DNA of 64,000 bases, from the NCBI RefSeq assembly GCF_020089865.1, contig NZ_JAIRBM010000017.1:1-64000 (forward strand). Reading direction: 5' to 3'. Position 1 is the stretch's first letter. The number at the start of each line of letters is the position of its first letter. This DNA is from Microvirga puerhi (GTDB lineage: Bacteria; Pseudomonadota; Alphaproteobacteria; Rhizobiales; Beijerinckiaceae). Below the pieces are notes generated by a model. It was not told where the DNA came from. It saw only the letters and a list, made by a program, of their open reading frames with translations, and ran no database searches. The position numbers were made by a program, and so were the translations under genes. Positions 8,376-16,662 of this stretch are shown in pieces.

Positions 8376-9536
8376 ATGCGCCTGTCGATTCTCTCCTCCG
8401 CCGTCGTCGCAGCCCTCGTCGGGTTCGGCAGCACGATCGCCATCATCATCGCCGCGGCTCACGCAGTGGGTGCCGATGCGGCGCAGACGACCTCCTGGGT
8501 GGCCGCCCTTTGCCTCAGCACGGCGGTGGCGAGCGGCTTTCTGAGCATTCGCTACCGCATGCCCATCATCGGCGCCTGGTCGACGCCGGGGGCGGCGCTG
8601 ATCGCCGCCTCGAGCGGGATCTCGATCCATGCGGCCGTGGGTGCCTTCCTGATGGCCGGTGCGCTGATCGTCCTGGCCGCCGCCTTTAAGCCGTTCGGAC
8701 GTCTGATCGAGAAGATCCCAACCGCCATCGCAGCGGCGATGCTGGCCGGCGTGCTCGTCCGCTTCGTGATGGCCGTATTCGAAAGCGCACAGGGCGCGCC
8801 GCAGCTAGTGCTGCCCCTCGTGGCGATCTTCCTGATCGTCCGGCTGTTCAACCCTGCCATGGCCGTCCTGGCCGTGCTGTTCGTTGGGCTGGGACTGGCT
8901 TTCGGCAACGGATCGGCACACCTGCCTGCCTCCGAGATCGGCTTTTCCTCTCTCGTCTTCATCCTCCCGGCTTTCGATCCAACCGTGCTAATCGGGCTTG
9001 GCCTGCCGCTCTTCCTTGTAACGATGGCATCGCAGAACCTCCCGGGCTTCGCCGTGCTGCGCGCCTCCGGCTACACACCTCCCTCCCGCCCGATCCTTGC
9101 GGTGACAGGCCTCGCGTCGGTGATTAGCGCGCCGTTCGGAGCCCATACGAGCAATTTGGCGGCGATTTCGGCCGCCATCTGCACCGGACCGGATACTCAC
9201 CCGGATCCTGAGAAACGCTGGCTCGTCGGACCCTTCTACGCCCTCTGCTATGTGCTCATTGCTCTCTTCAGCGGTGGGCTCATCACCTTGATCGCGGCGC
9301 TGCCGCCTGAGCTGATCAAGACGGTCGCCGGCCTGGCCCTGATGGGAGCCTTCACGGGCGCCCTGAGTTCTGCGCTCTCCGATGAATTCAAGCGCTTTCC
9401 GGCCGTGCTCACATTCGCGGTCACGGCCTCCGGCCTCTCGCTGTTCGGGATCGGCTCCGCCTTCTGGGGATTGGCCGCCGGCCTCGTCACTTTGGCCCTC
9501 GACGAGGCGGCGCTCAGGATCCGCAAGCGGCACTGA
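8376..9536 (+). CDS. benE: BenE family transporter (benzoate/H+ symporter-like)
   Basis: A 386-residue integral inner-membrane protein with about 11-12 hydrophobic helices, in the BenE family of the nucleobase/ascorbate transporter superfamily. Family-like segments include MPIIGAWSTPGAALI, KIPTAIAAAMLAGVL and LTVASQ-type LVTMASQNLPGFAVLRASGY. Other members import benzoate, but no aromatic catabolism genes lie nearby, so the substrate here is open. It is monocistronic on the plus strand and followed by a small lipoprotein gene after 62 nt. Confidence 0.85.
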   Translation: MRLSILSSAVVAALVGFGSTIAIIIAAAHAVGADAAQTTSWVAALCLSTAVASGFLSIRYRMPIIGAWSTPGAALIAASSGISIHAAVGAFLMAGALIVLAAAFKPFGRLIEKIPTAIAAAMLAGVLVRFVMAVFESAQGAPQLVLPLVAIFLIVRLFNPAMAVLAVLFVGLGLAFGNGSAHLPASEIGFSSLVFILPAFDPTVLIGLGLPLFLVTMASQNLPGFAVLRASGYTPPSRPILAVTGLASVISAPFGAHTSNLAAISAAICTGPDTHPDPEKRWLVGPFYALCYVLIALFSGGLITLIAALPPELIKTVAGLALMGAFTGALSSALSDEFKRFPAVLTFAVTASGLSLFGIGSAFWGLAAGLVTLALDEAALRIRKRH

Positions 9537-9598
9537 TCTGGACGAAGCGGCCCGTTAAGCTTAATACTCTGTTACCGCCAACGGAGAACGGAGGGTTC

Positions 9599-10114
9599 AT
9601 GGCTCGGATCATACAGACCGGACGGATGGCTGCCTTGGCCGTCACTGTTCTGCTCGGCGCCTGCCAGACCGACTCGTTCTCCTCGAATGGTTCGCCGGAA
9701 GGCGTGCCGATCGCACTGGAAAGCATCGATGGCGCTCCCCCGCCCGTCCGGACCGCTTTGATTAACGAGCTGACGACCGCTGCTGCCGACCGGAAGGTCG
9801 AGCTTGTCGGTTCCGCGGCCCAGGCCCGCTATCGGGTCCGCGGCTACCTTTCCACCGAGACCGTCAACGGCGAGACCAAGGTTGCCTATGTGTGGGATGT
9901 GTTCGATTCGGAACAGCGCCGTGCCAAGCGCCTGACCGGAACGAGCCCCGGCAAGGTCGCAGGCAAGACCATCTCCGCTTCGGACAAGGAAACGCTCGCC
10001 AAGCTCGCCAACGCCAGCATGGATGAGATCGCCGAATTCCTGAGTGCCGCCGGCTCGGCGACTCCCATCCAGACCGCGGCGAATGTGGACAGTGAGGCTG
10101 TTGCGGCGCAGTAA
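9599..10114 (+). CDS. Putative lipoprotein of unknown function
   Basis: 171 residues. The N-terminus has a positively charged start, a hydrophobic stretch and lipobox LLGAC (Cys at about 21), so it is probably an acylated envelope protein. The rest is soluble and of mixed alpha/beta character, with RYRVRGYLSTETVNGETKVAYVWDVFD the most family-like segment. No catalytic residues are recognised. A GGAGG-like ribosome site precedes the ATG. Its own unit between benE and prs. Confidence 0.7.
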   Translation: MARIIQTGRMAALAVTVLLGACQTDSFSSNGSPEGVPIALESIDGAPPPVRTALINELTTAAADRKVELVGSAAQARYRVRGYLSTETVNGETKVAYVWDVFDSEQRRAKRLTGTSPGKVAGKTISASDKETLAKLANASMDEIAEFLSAAGSATPIQTAANVDSEAVAAQ

Positions 10115-10269
10115 CGCGTGCTGAACAACTCAGAAAAGCGCCAGACTGCGGCCATGCGCGTATTGTGACGTTTTCTTATCGCTGCTAAGACCCAAGCGCC
10201 TTGCCGCATAAGGGCAACAACGTCACGCGGGAGGCTCCTCAGGTCACTCTAAGAGCCAAAGATGCGTCC

Positions 10270-11202
10270 ATGAAGCTCGTCGCGGGAAATTCCAACCGTC
10301 CGCTTGCAGAGGCTATCTCCGCCTATCTCAACGTTCCGCTCGCCAAATGCCAGGTGAAGCGCTTCGCCGACATGGAAGTGTTCGTCGAAATCCAGGAAAA
10401 CGTACGCGGCGAAGACGTGTTCGTGATCCAGTCGACGTCGTTCCCAGCGAACGACCATCTGATGGAACTGCTGATCATCATCGACGCTCTGCGACGCTCC
10501 TCGGCGCGCCGCATCACAGCGGTGATTCCGTATTTCGGCTACGCCCGCCAGGACCGCAAACCCGGCCCACGCACGCCGATTTCCGCCAAGCTGGTGTCGA
10601 ATCTCATCACCCATGCAGGCGCCGACCGCGTCCTGACCCTCGATCTCCATGCCGGTCAGATCCAGGGCTTCTTCGACATCCCGACGGACAACCTGTTTGC
10701 GGCCCCCCTCATGGCCCGCGACGTGAAGGAGCGCCTCGACGGGGGCGATCGCATGGTGGTGTCGCCCGACGTAGGTGGCGTGGTGCGCGCCCGCGCGCTC
10801 GCCAAGCGCATCGATGCGCCCCTCGCAATCGTCGACAAGCGCCGCGAGCGTCCTGGCGAATCGGAGGTGATGAATATCATCGGCGATGTCAGCGGCCGCT
10901 CCTGCATCCTGCTCGACGACATCGTGGATTCCGGCGGCACCCTGGTGAACGCGGCCGATGCGCTCCTGGCCAACGGCGCCAAGGAGGTCTACGCCTACAT
11001 CACCCACGGCGTGCTCTCCGGCGGAGCGGTCTCCCGCATCGCCAATTCGAAGCTGAAGGAACTCGTCATCACGGACTCGATCATGCCGACCGAAGCCGTG
11101 AAGGTCGCCCACAACATCCGTGTCGTGCCGATCGCCCAGCTCATGGGCGAGGCCATCGGCCGGACGGCGACCGAAAGCTCGGTGTCGAGCCTGTTCGACT
11201 GA
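10270..11202 (+). CDS. prs: Ribose-phosphate pyrophosphokinase
   Basis: Makes PRPP from ribose 5-phosphate and ATP in the cytosol, feeding purine, pyrimidine, NAD, histidine and tryptophan synthesis. The 310-residue product begins [13 protein letters not shown], the usual class I start; an in-frame TTG 69 nt upstream is less likely. It shows the flexible-loop and ATP region [25 protein letters not shown], and the PRPP-binding loop [13 protein letters not shown]. In many relatives prs lies just before rplY and pth. Here a broken flavin-reductase gene sits between. Confidence 0.96.
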   Translation: MKLVAGNSNRPLAEAISAYLNVPLAKCQVKRFADMEVFVEIQENVRGEDVFVIQSTSFPANDHLMELLIIIDALRRSSARRITAVIPYFGYARQDRKPGPRTPISAKLVSNLITHAGADRVLTLDLHAGQIQGFFDIPTDNLFAAPLMARDVKERLDGGDRMVVSPDVGGVVRARALAKRIDAPLAIVDKRRERPGESEVMNIIGDVSGRSCILLDDIVDSGGTLVNAADALLANGAKEVYAYITHGVLSGGAVSRIANSKLKELVITDSIMPTEAVKVAHNIRVVPIAQLMGEAIGRTATESSVSSLFD

Positions 11203-11213
11203 ATTAGACAAGG

Positions 11214-11239
11214 GCCGGCCGTTTCAAAGCGGCCGGTCA
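11214..11239. terminator. GC-rich hairpin after prs
   Basis: GGCCGGCCG (11214-11222) pairs with CGGCCGGTC (11231-11239) with one G-T wobble, across an 8-nt loop, 12 nt beyond the prs stop. There is no T-run, so it may be a weak terminator or an mRNA 3' stabiliser. Confidence 0.4.
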
Positions 11240-11336
11240 TGCCGACACTTCGGCGGTGGCCGAAGCATTCATGCCGGACCTTGAAGATCCCATCTGGTAG
11301 CCCTGCCTCGCTTTGGAACCACGCGAGGCCGCACAG

Positions 11337-11987
11337 ATGGATACACACCCGACGAAAACTATTCCTGCCCACCGGGTGATCAACCCGTCCGTTCTCTACT
11401 TCGGCACTCCGGTCGCCCTCATCACGACCCTGAACCCGGACGGCACTCCCAACATCTAGCCCATGTCTTCCGCCTGGGCCCTCGGCGACCGGGTCGTACT
11501 CGGCCTGTCGACAGGCGGCCAGGGGAGCGAGAATGCAGTCCGCGAAGGTGAGTGCGTGATCAATCTTGCGCAGGCAATCCTATGGGAAAAGGTCGAGCGA
11601 TTGGCCCGCACCACCGGACGTAATCCCGTTCCTGAATACAAGACAGCTGCCGGCTACCATCACGAGCCCCGAAAATTCGAAGCCGCTGGGCTTACTCCCC
11701 TGCCCTCCGACCTCGTCAGGCCTCCACGGATCGCCGAATGCCCGCTCCAGCTGGAGGCACGGGTCGTCGCGGCCCACGCTCCCGGCGGGGAGCGATGGGA
11801 AATCGATTCACCCCACGCCTTCGCCATCGTCGAAACCCAGGTGATCCGGGTCCACGCCCACGCCGACATCACGATTCCCGAGAGCAACCACGTGGATGTC
11901 AGTCGCTGGCAGCCCCTTCTCTACGTCTTCCGACACTACGTAGGCACTGGCGACGATCTCGGGCGGACCTTCAAGGCCGAGGCGTGA
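11337..11987 (+). pseudogene. Flavin reductase-like (FMN-binding split barrel) gene with in-frame TAG
   Basis: Codons from ATG 11337 read MDTHPTKTIPAHRVINPSVL through LITTLNPDGTPNI, then TAG at 11457-11459. The same frame continues with PMSSAWALGDRVVLGLS to a stop at 11987. This matches the flavin-reductase/FMN-binding split-barrel start (N-P-D-G-x-P-N-x-[AS]-P-x-S), with the single TAG at the position normally Ala or Ser. Whole length would be about 216 residues. Apart from that codon the frame looks intact, so this is a recent nonsense mutation, a sequencing error, or readthrough. A downstream ATG at 11463 could start a truncated protein, but it would lack the first strand. Confidence 0.75.
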
Positions 11988-11999
11988 GTCGGCGCCGCA

Positions 12000-12028
12000 T
12001 TGCATTTCCAAGCCGTTTTCTCTATAAG
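12000..12028 (+). promoter_or_regulatory. Predicted sigma-70-type promoter of rplY
   Basis: TTGCAT (12000-12005) and TATAAG (12023-12028) are separated by exactly 17 bp. Transcription from about 12035 would give a leader of about 110 nt before rplY, containing two hairpins. Confidence 0.55.
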
Positions 12029-12035
12029 CCGCCTC

Positions 12036-12120
12036 GCGCCCGCTCGACACCCTTGGAGGCACGGGCGCCGACCTGATGGCCGCCACAAGGTTTCAGACCC
12101 TTGGCGGCCTTCGGTTTTTA
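12036..12120 (+). promoter_or_regulatory. Structured rplY leader with terminator-like hairpin
   Basis: Hairpin 1 pairs GCGCCCG (12036-12042) with CGGGCGC (12062-12068). Hairpin 2 pairs GGCCGCCA (12078-12085) with TGGCGGCC (12102-12109), followed by TTCGGTTTTT. It ends only 25 nt before the rplY ATG, too close for a separate rplY promoter downstream. The motif ACCCTTGG-x-GGC occurs twice, at about 12049-12060 and 12098-12108, so the 5' arm of hairpin 2 could pair with either copy. This layout suggests attenuation, possibly by L25 itself, but could also be the terminator of the upstream broken gene. Confidence 0.45.
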
Positions 12121-12144
12121 CACCCATTTCAAAGGACCACGACC

Positions 12145-12765
12145 ATGAGCGATATCAAGCAGATCAAGGCCGTGGCGCGCGACCGGGCCGGCAAGGGGGC
12201 CGCCCGGGCCGTTCGTCGCCAAGGCCAAGTACCCGCCGTCATCTACGGAGCCGGACAGGCTGCCGAGGCGATTGCCCTCGACTTCAACCAGACCAAGCAG
12301 CTGATCTTCGCTGGCCACTTCCTCACCACGATCTTCGAGATCGACGTGGACGGCAAGAAGACCCGCGCCATTCCGCGCGACTACCAGCTCGACCCGGTGC
12401 GGGACTTCCCCGTCCACGTCGACTTCCTGCGTCTTGCCAAGGGCCAGGCAATCAAGGTGGTGGTGCCGGTTCACGTGGTCGGCCAGGAGAAGAGCCCGGG
12501 CGTGAAGCGCGGCGGTACGCTGCAGATCGTCGAGCACTCGGTGGAACTTCTCGTCCCGTCCGATGCGATCCCGGACTACATCGAAGCGTCCGTCGCTAGC
12601 CTCGATATCGGCTCCTCGGTCCACCTCAGCGACATCCAGCTGCCGAAGGGCGCCAAGTCGACCTCGGCCGAGAACGTGACCTTGGTCACCGTCGTGGCTC
12701 CGTCGGGCATGAAGGAAGAGGAAGCAGCTCCGGCAGCCGCCGAGGGCGAGGCTCCCAAGGCCTGA
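12145..12765 (+). CDS. rplY: 50S ribosomal protein L25/general stress protein Ctc
   Basis: A 206-residue long-form L25 (TL5/CTC type). It has the N-terminal 5S rRNA-binding domain (about 1-95: ARDRAGKGAARAVRRQGQVPAVIYG) and the C-terminal beta domain. The tail is low-complexity and Ala/Glu-rich. I start at MSDIKQIK after an AAAGGA ribosome site; the open frame extends 69 nt upstream but through the leader hairpin. It binds 5S rRNA in the large subunit. It is followed by pth in the usual alphaproteobacterial order. Confidence 0.95.
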   Translation: MSDIKQIKAVARDRAGKGAARAVRRQGQVPAVIYGAGQAAEAIALDFNQTKQLIFAGHFLTTIFEIDVDGKKTRAIPRDYQLDPVRDFPVHVDFLRLAKGQAIKVVVPVHVVGQEKSPGVKRGGTLQIVEHSVELLVPSDAIPDYIEASVASLDIGSSVHLSDIQLPKGAKSTSAENVTLVTVVAPSGMKEEEAAPAAAEGEAPKA

Positions 12766-12805
12766 TTGTTCTTTCCCGGGCGTCTTGCCCATCGAAAGGC
12801 TTCGA

Positions 12806-12835
12806 CGCTCCGACCGCAAGGCCGGGGCGTTTCTT
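12806..12835 (+). terminator. Probable terminator between rplY and pth
   Basis: An imperfect 10-bp stem (12806-12815 with 12820-12829, one wobble and one mismatch) is closed by a GCAA tetraloop and followed by TTTCTT. It lies 40 nt after the rplY stop and ends just before the pth ribosome site. It could partially terminate, lowering pth relative to rplY. Confidence 0.45.
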
Positions 12836-12851
12836 ATGAGGTTGATCTGCG

Positions 12852-13484
12852 ATGCGCCTCTTTGTCGGCCTCGGCAACCCTGGATCCCGCTACGCCCGGA
12901 ACCGGCACAATGTCGGGTTCATGGCCATGGACGAGATCGCTCGCGTCAACGGCGCCTCGCCCTGGCGCAGGCGCTTCCAGGCAGAAACGGCAGAGGCCGT
13001 GATCGGTGGCGAGCGGGTTCTGATCCTCAAGCCACAGACTTATATGAACGAGTCGGGCCGGGCCGTCGCCGAGGCTCAGCGCTTCTTCAAGATCCCGCTC
13101 TCGGACGTGACGGTGTTCTACGACGAGCTCGATCTGCCGCCCGCGAAGGTTCGGGTAAAGGTCGGCGGCGGCAATGCTGGGCATAATGGTCTTCGGTCGA
13201 TCACCGCCCATTGCGGCAACGATTACCGGCGCGTGCGGATCGGCATCGGACACCCTGGTCACAAGCCGCTGGTCCAGCCTCATGTGCTCGGCGATTTCGC
13301 CAAGGCGGAGGAACCCTGGGTCGAGGATCTGACCCGGGCGATCGCCGACAACGCGGCCCTCCTCGCCAAGGGTGAGGACGGAAGCTTCCAGAATAAGATC
13401 CACCTCGCCATGGAGGCGAGAGGGTGGACGGACGTGAAACGGCCCGGCGAACAGGCGGGCAAGGACAAAAGTAGCGCCGGCTGA
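12852..13484 (+). CDS. pth: Peptidyl-tRNA hydrolase
   Basis: A 210-residue enzyme that recycles peptidyl-tRNAs released by stalled ribosomes. The start [20 protein letters not shown] holds the conserved Asn and the catalytic His in R-H-N-V-G-F. Further motifs are [10 protein letters not shown] and [13 protein letters not shown]. Length is normal. Its stop codon TGA sits in the loop of a small inverted repeat, and ychF follows 56 nt downstream, so the two are likely cotranscribed. Confidence 0.96.
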   Translation: MRLFVGLGNPGSRYARNRHNVGFMAMDEIARVNGASPWRRRFQAETAEAVIGGERVLILKPQTYMNESGRAVAEAQRFFKIPLSDVTVFYDELDLPPAKVRVKVGGGNAGHNGLRSITAHCGNDYRRVRIGIGHPGHKPLVQPHVLGDFAKAEEPWVEDLTRAIADNAALLAKGEDGSFQNKIHLAMEARGWTDVKRPGEQAGKDKSSAG

Positions 13485-13520
13485 AGCCGGCCAAGGAACA
13501 GTGACGCCGGCTATGCCGGC
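13476..13520. repeat. Two tandem GCCGGC dyads between pth and ychF
   Basis: GCCGGC-TGAA-GCCGGC (13476-13491) spans the pth stop codon and GCCGGC-TAT-GCCGGC (13506-13520) follows 30 nt later. They share the flanking CGCCGGCT...GCCGGCCA context. These two small hairpins may protect the pth message or slow translation at its end. Simple duplication is also possible. Confidence 0.5.
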
Positions 13521-13540
13521 CACGGGCAAGGAGTGGGGCC

Positions 13541-14638
13541 ATGGGCTTCAAGATGGGCATCGTCGGACTGCCGAATGTCGGCAAGTCGACCCTTTTCAAC
13601 GCGCTGACCCAGACGGCGGCCGCCCAGGCGGCGAACTATCCGTTCTGCACCATCGAGCCGAATGTCGGCGACGTGGCGGTGCCTGACGATCGCCTTGAAA
13701 AGCTCGCCGGGATCGCCGGCTCGGCCCAGATTATTCCGACAAGGCTGACCTTCGTGGATATCGCCGGTCTCGTCCGTGGTGCCTCCAAGGGCGAAGGCCT
13801 CGGCAACCAGTTCCTGGCCAATATCCGCGAGGTGGACGCCATTGCCCATGTGGTGCGCTGCTTCGAGGACACCGACATCACCCATGTGGAAGGCAAGATC
13901 GAACCGGTCGCCGATATCGAGACCATCGAGACCGAGCTGATGCTGGCCGACCTCGATAGCCTCGAGAAGCGTGTGACAGCACTCGAGAAGAAGGCCAAGG
14001 GCAACGACAAGGAAGCCAAGGAAACCCTGGACCTCGTGAACCGCGCCCTCGTGCTCTTGCGGGAAGGCAAGCCAGCGCGTCTGGTGGAACGCAAGCCGGA
14101 AGAAGAGCGCCTGTTCCAGATGCTCGGCCTCCTCTCCTCCAAGCCCGTTCTCTATGTCTGCAATGTCGAGGAAGCCTCCGCCGACCACGGCAACGCCTTC
14201 TCCGCCAAGGTGTTCGAGCGTGCCAAGGAGGAAGGCGCCAAGGCGGTCGTCGTCTCCGCAAAGATCGAGAGCGAGATCGCTGTCCTCGCCCCCGAGGAGC
14301 AAAAGGACTATCTCGACGCTATCGGCCTCGCCGAGCCCGGCCTGAACAGGGTCATCCGGGCCGGCTACGAGCTTCTCGGCCTCATCACGTATTTCACGGT
14401 CGGTCCCAAGGAGGCCCGCGCCTGGACGATCACCACAGGCACCCGTGCTCCGCAGGCGGCCGGCGTCATCCACACGGATTTCGAGAAGGGCTTCATCCGC
14501 GCCGAGACCATCGCCTATCCGGACTATGTCACTCTCAAGGGAGAGTCCGGCGCGCGCGATGCGGGCAAGCTGCGCCTGGAAGGCAAGGAATACACGGTCC
14601 AGGACGGCGACGTCCTGCATTTCCGGTTCGCCAACTGA
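13541..14638 (+). CDS. ychF: Redox-responsive ATPase YchF (OLA1 family)
   Basis: A 365-residue P-loop protein of the Obg superfamily that prefers ATP. G1 is GLPNVGKSTLFN. It also has FCTIEPNVG, DIAGLVRGASKGEGLGNQFL and the NVEE-type G4 (YVCNVEE) that replaces the NKxD of true GTPases. A coiled-coil insert (about 125-170) and C-terminal TGS domain (about 275-365) follow. It associates with ribosomes and is linked to oxidative stress responses in relatives. The pth-ychF pairing is widespread in bacteria. Confidence 0.95.
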   Translation: MGFKMGIVGLPNVGKSTLFNALTQTAAAQAANYPFCTIEPNVGDVAVPDDRLEKLAGIAGSAQIIPTRLTFVDIAGLVRGASKGEGLGNQFLANIREVDAIAHVVRCFEDTDITHVEGKIEPVADIETIETELMLADLDSLEKRVTALEKKAKGNDKEAKETLDLVNRALVLLREGKPARLVERKPEEERLFQMLGLLSSKPVLYVCNVEEASADHGNAFSAKVFERAKEEGAKAVVVSAKIESEIAVLAPEEQKDYLDAIGLAEPGLNRVIRAGYELLGLITYFTVGPKEARAWTITTGTRAPQAAGVIHTDFEKGFIRAETIAYPDYVTLKGESGARDAGKLRLEGKEYTVQDGDVLHFRFAN

Positions 14639-14647
14639 CGCTTTCGT

Positions 14648-14671
14648 GAACGGAGGCTTCGTCCTCCGTTC
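14648..14671. terminator. Hairpin after ychF
   Basis: A perfect 9-bp stem, GAACGGAGG with CCTCCGTTC, encloses a 6-nt loop, 9 nt after the ychF stop. No T-run follows, so termination would need a factor. It may instead act as a 3' stabiliser. Confidence 0.45.
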
Positions 14672-14709
14672 AGACATCTCCTGCGTTTATCCTGCACGGA
14701 GGACCAGCC

Positions 14710-14889
14710 ATGCAGGATTCCCTTGAAGAGATCGCCTACACGGTCGGTGGCGCCGTCGTCTCGCCGAGCATCGGCTCGGCGGAACTCATCCTCGCCCTTC
14801 TGGTCGCTTGCGGCTTCCTGTTCAGCGCCTTTCATTCCCTGTTCTCGGGCCACCATGAGACGCACTGGCAGGAGAAACGGCACCGCTGA
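14710..14889 (+). CDS. Small membrane protein (59 aa)
   Basis: A 60-codon ORF preceded by a strong GGAGGA ribosome site (8 nt spacing) and lying downstream of ychF on the same strand. The product has an acidic N-terminus (MQDSLEEIAY) and one hydrophobic helix (about 24-42: AELILALLVACGFLFSAFH). It ends in a His-rich, basic tail (SGHHETHWQEKRHR). That topology suggests a single-pass inner-membrane protein with a metal- or lipid-interacting tail. No family recognised. Confidence 0.6.
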   Translation: MQDSLEEIAYTVGGAVVSPSIGSAELILALLVACGFLFSAFHSLFSGHHETHWQEKRHR

Positions 14890-14926
14890 GAGTTGTGGCG
14901 CAGCGCGCCACAACGGTGCTGGGCAT

Positions 14927-16639
14927 CTAGACCGACTTATCTAACGCGCTAGGAGCGGCCGCACGTGCTGCTTCCTCAGTCCTTCCCTCGACCTTGATGG
15001 GCTCGGTGACAGATCCGAGAAGTGTATCGAGGGCGTTTCCGCCACCGGAAAATCCGGCCTCTGCGAGGATGGTGTTCACGATCGGCTTGTTGGCTTGAAG
15101 TGCCAGCAGCTGACCAGCCAATCCGTCCCCAAGGCCGATTCCAACTCCATCGGCATTCGCCTTGCCGTTGACGAGGCCGCCGGTATCGAAGATCCGGATG
15201 TCCTTGATCTTCTCGATCGGCTTCACAGCCTCGGCGAGAGCCGCCGGGATGATGCGGATGCGCTCGCGCGTAAGTTCGAACGCGATGAGCGTGGGTGACA
15301 GCTTGTTGCGTGCCTCGGTCATCGCCGCCTCTGCCTCGGCCTGTGCTGCGCCTTTCTCGCGGATGGCCTCGGCTTCGATCTTGGCGGCATCGGCATTGGC
15401 GAGAGCGATGGTCTTGATGGCTCCTGCCCTGTTCTCGGCCGCATCCTTCTCGGCCTGAGCAGCGACGACGACATTCGTGGCTTCGGTCTCTGCTTCCTGT
15501 TGCGCAGCAATGACGGCGATGCGCTTCTGACGCTCCGCAATCTCGACCTCCCGGGCCGTGGCGACCTTTTCGTCTGCCGCAACCGCGAGGGCTTCGGCTG
15601 CCTTGGCGGCGGCTTTCGCCTCCGACTCCTCCCGGCTCTTGTTGGCGACTGCGATGGCGCTCTCCTGCGCCACGATCTGAACATCGCGCTTCGCCTCCAG
15701 CTCGGATTGCTGGACGGCGCGGCTAGCAACGATATTGGCGCTTTCCTTGATCCGCTTGGCCTCGGCTTCGCGCTCCGCAATGGCGAGTTCGGATGCGATC
15801 CTCGCAGTTTCTTCCGCTTGCCGCGCAGCGGCCTCCTTTTCGGCCTGCTCAGCGCGCGTCTTCGCCGTGGCGTTGGCGATGTCGCGCTGCTGGGCGAGTT
15901 CCGCTTCCTTCGAGGCGCGATCAATCTCGAGCTTGCGCTGGAGCGCCTCGCGGTCTTTCTCGGCGATGGCGACCTCCGTGTCCCGCACGACTTCGTTGCG
16001 CTCTTTCTTGCGCTGCTCCGTGATCTTCGTGAGCGTCGCCAAGCCCTCGGCGTCGAAGCTGTTGTTCGGATTGAAATGCTTGATGTCGGTCTGGTCGAGG
16101 CGTGTCAGAGAAACGCTTTCAAGTTCGAGGCCGTTCGACGTGAGATCGGCCGCAACCGTCTCCTGCACGGCCTTCACGAACTCGGTGCGCTTTTCCTGAA
16201 GATCGTTCAGCGACATCGTCGCCGCCACCGACCTCAGGGCATCGACGAACTTCGCCTCGATGAGCTGGCGCAGGGCATCGGCGTTGTTCGTGCGGTCACC
16301 CAGTGTCTGAGCGGCGAGAGCAATCGAATCGGCTTCCGGCCGAACGCGCACGTAGAATTCGGCGCCGATATCCACACGCATCCTGTCCCGTGTGATGAGG
16401 GCGTCCCCTTCGCCGCGGCGAACCTCGAGGCGAAGCGTGTTGAGATTGACCCAAGCCATGGAGTGAAAGACCGGCAGCACGATCGAGCCGCCGTCGAGCA
16501 CGACCTTCTTGCCACCGAGGCCCGTGCGGACGTAGGCCTGGTCGCGTGTTGAGCGCTTGTAGAGGATGCCGATCACAAGGCCGATGCCAACGATGGCAAC
16601 AAGGCCGAGAATGACCGGAATGATGATGCCGTTGAGCAT
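14927..16639 (-). CDS. Flotillin family protein (YqiK-like)
   Basis: A 570-residue SPFH-domain membrane scaffold protein. One N-terminal transmembrane helix (about 4-27: IIPVILGLVAIVGIGLVIGI) is followed by the SPFH domain (about 45-210). Then comes a long Ala/Glu/Lys-rich coiled coil (about 215-440) and a C-terminal region rich in Gly. Bacterial flotillins organise membrane microdomains and oligomerise. It is the last gene of an operon with the YqiJ-like NfeD protein (gap 23 nt) and a PspA fusion, the usual partners of flotillins in envelope stress. Confidence 0.93.
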   Translation of the reverse strand: MLNGIIIPVILGLVAIVGIGLVIGILYKRSTRDQAYVRTGLGGKKVVLDGGSIVLPVFHSMAWVNLNTLRLEVRRGEGDALITRDRMRVDIGAEFYVRVRPEADSIALAAQTLGDRTNNADALRQLIEAKFVDALRSVAATMSLNDLQEKRTEFVKAVQETVAADLTSNGLELESVSLTRLDQTDIKHFNPNNSFDAEGLATLTKITEQRKKERNEVVRDTEVAIAEKDREALQRKLEIDRASKEAELAQQRDIANATAKTRAEQAEKEAAARQAEETARIASELAIAEREAEAKRIKESANIVASRAVQQSELEAKRDVQIVAQESAIAVANKSREESEAKAAAKAAEALAVAADEKVATAREVEIAERQKRIAVIAAQQEAETEATNVVVAAQAEKDAAENRAGAIKTIALANADAAKIEAEAIREKGAAQAEAEAAMTEARNKLSPTLIAFELTRERIRIIPAALAEAVKPIEKIKDIRIFDTGGLVNGKANADGVGIGLGDGLAGQLLALQANKPIVNTILAEAGFSGGGNALDTLLGSVTEPIKVEGRTEEAARAAAPSALDKSV

Positions 16640-16662
16640 GGAGATTCTCCGGAAGGTTGTCT

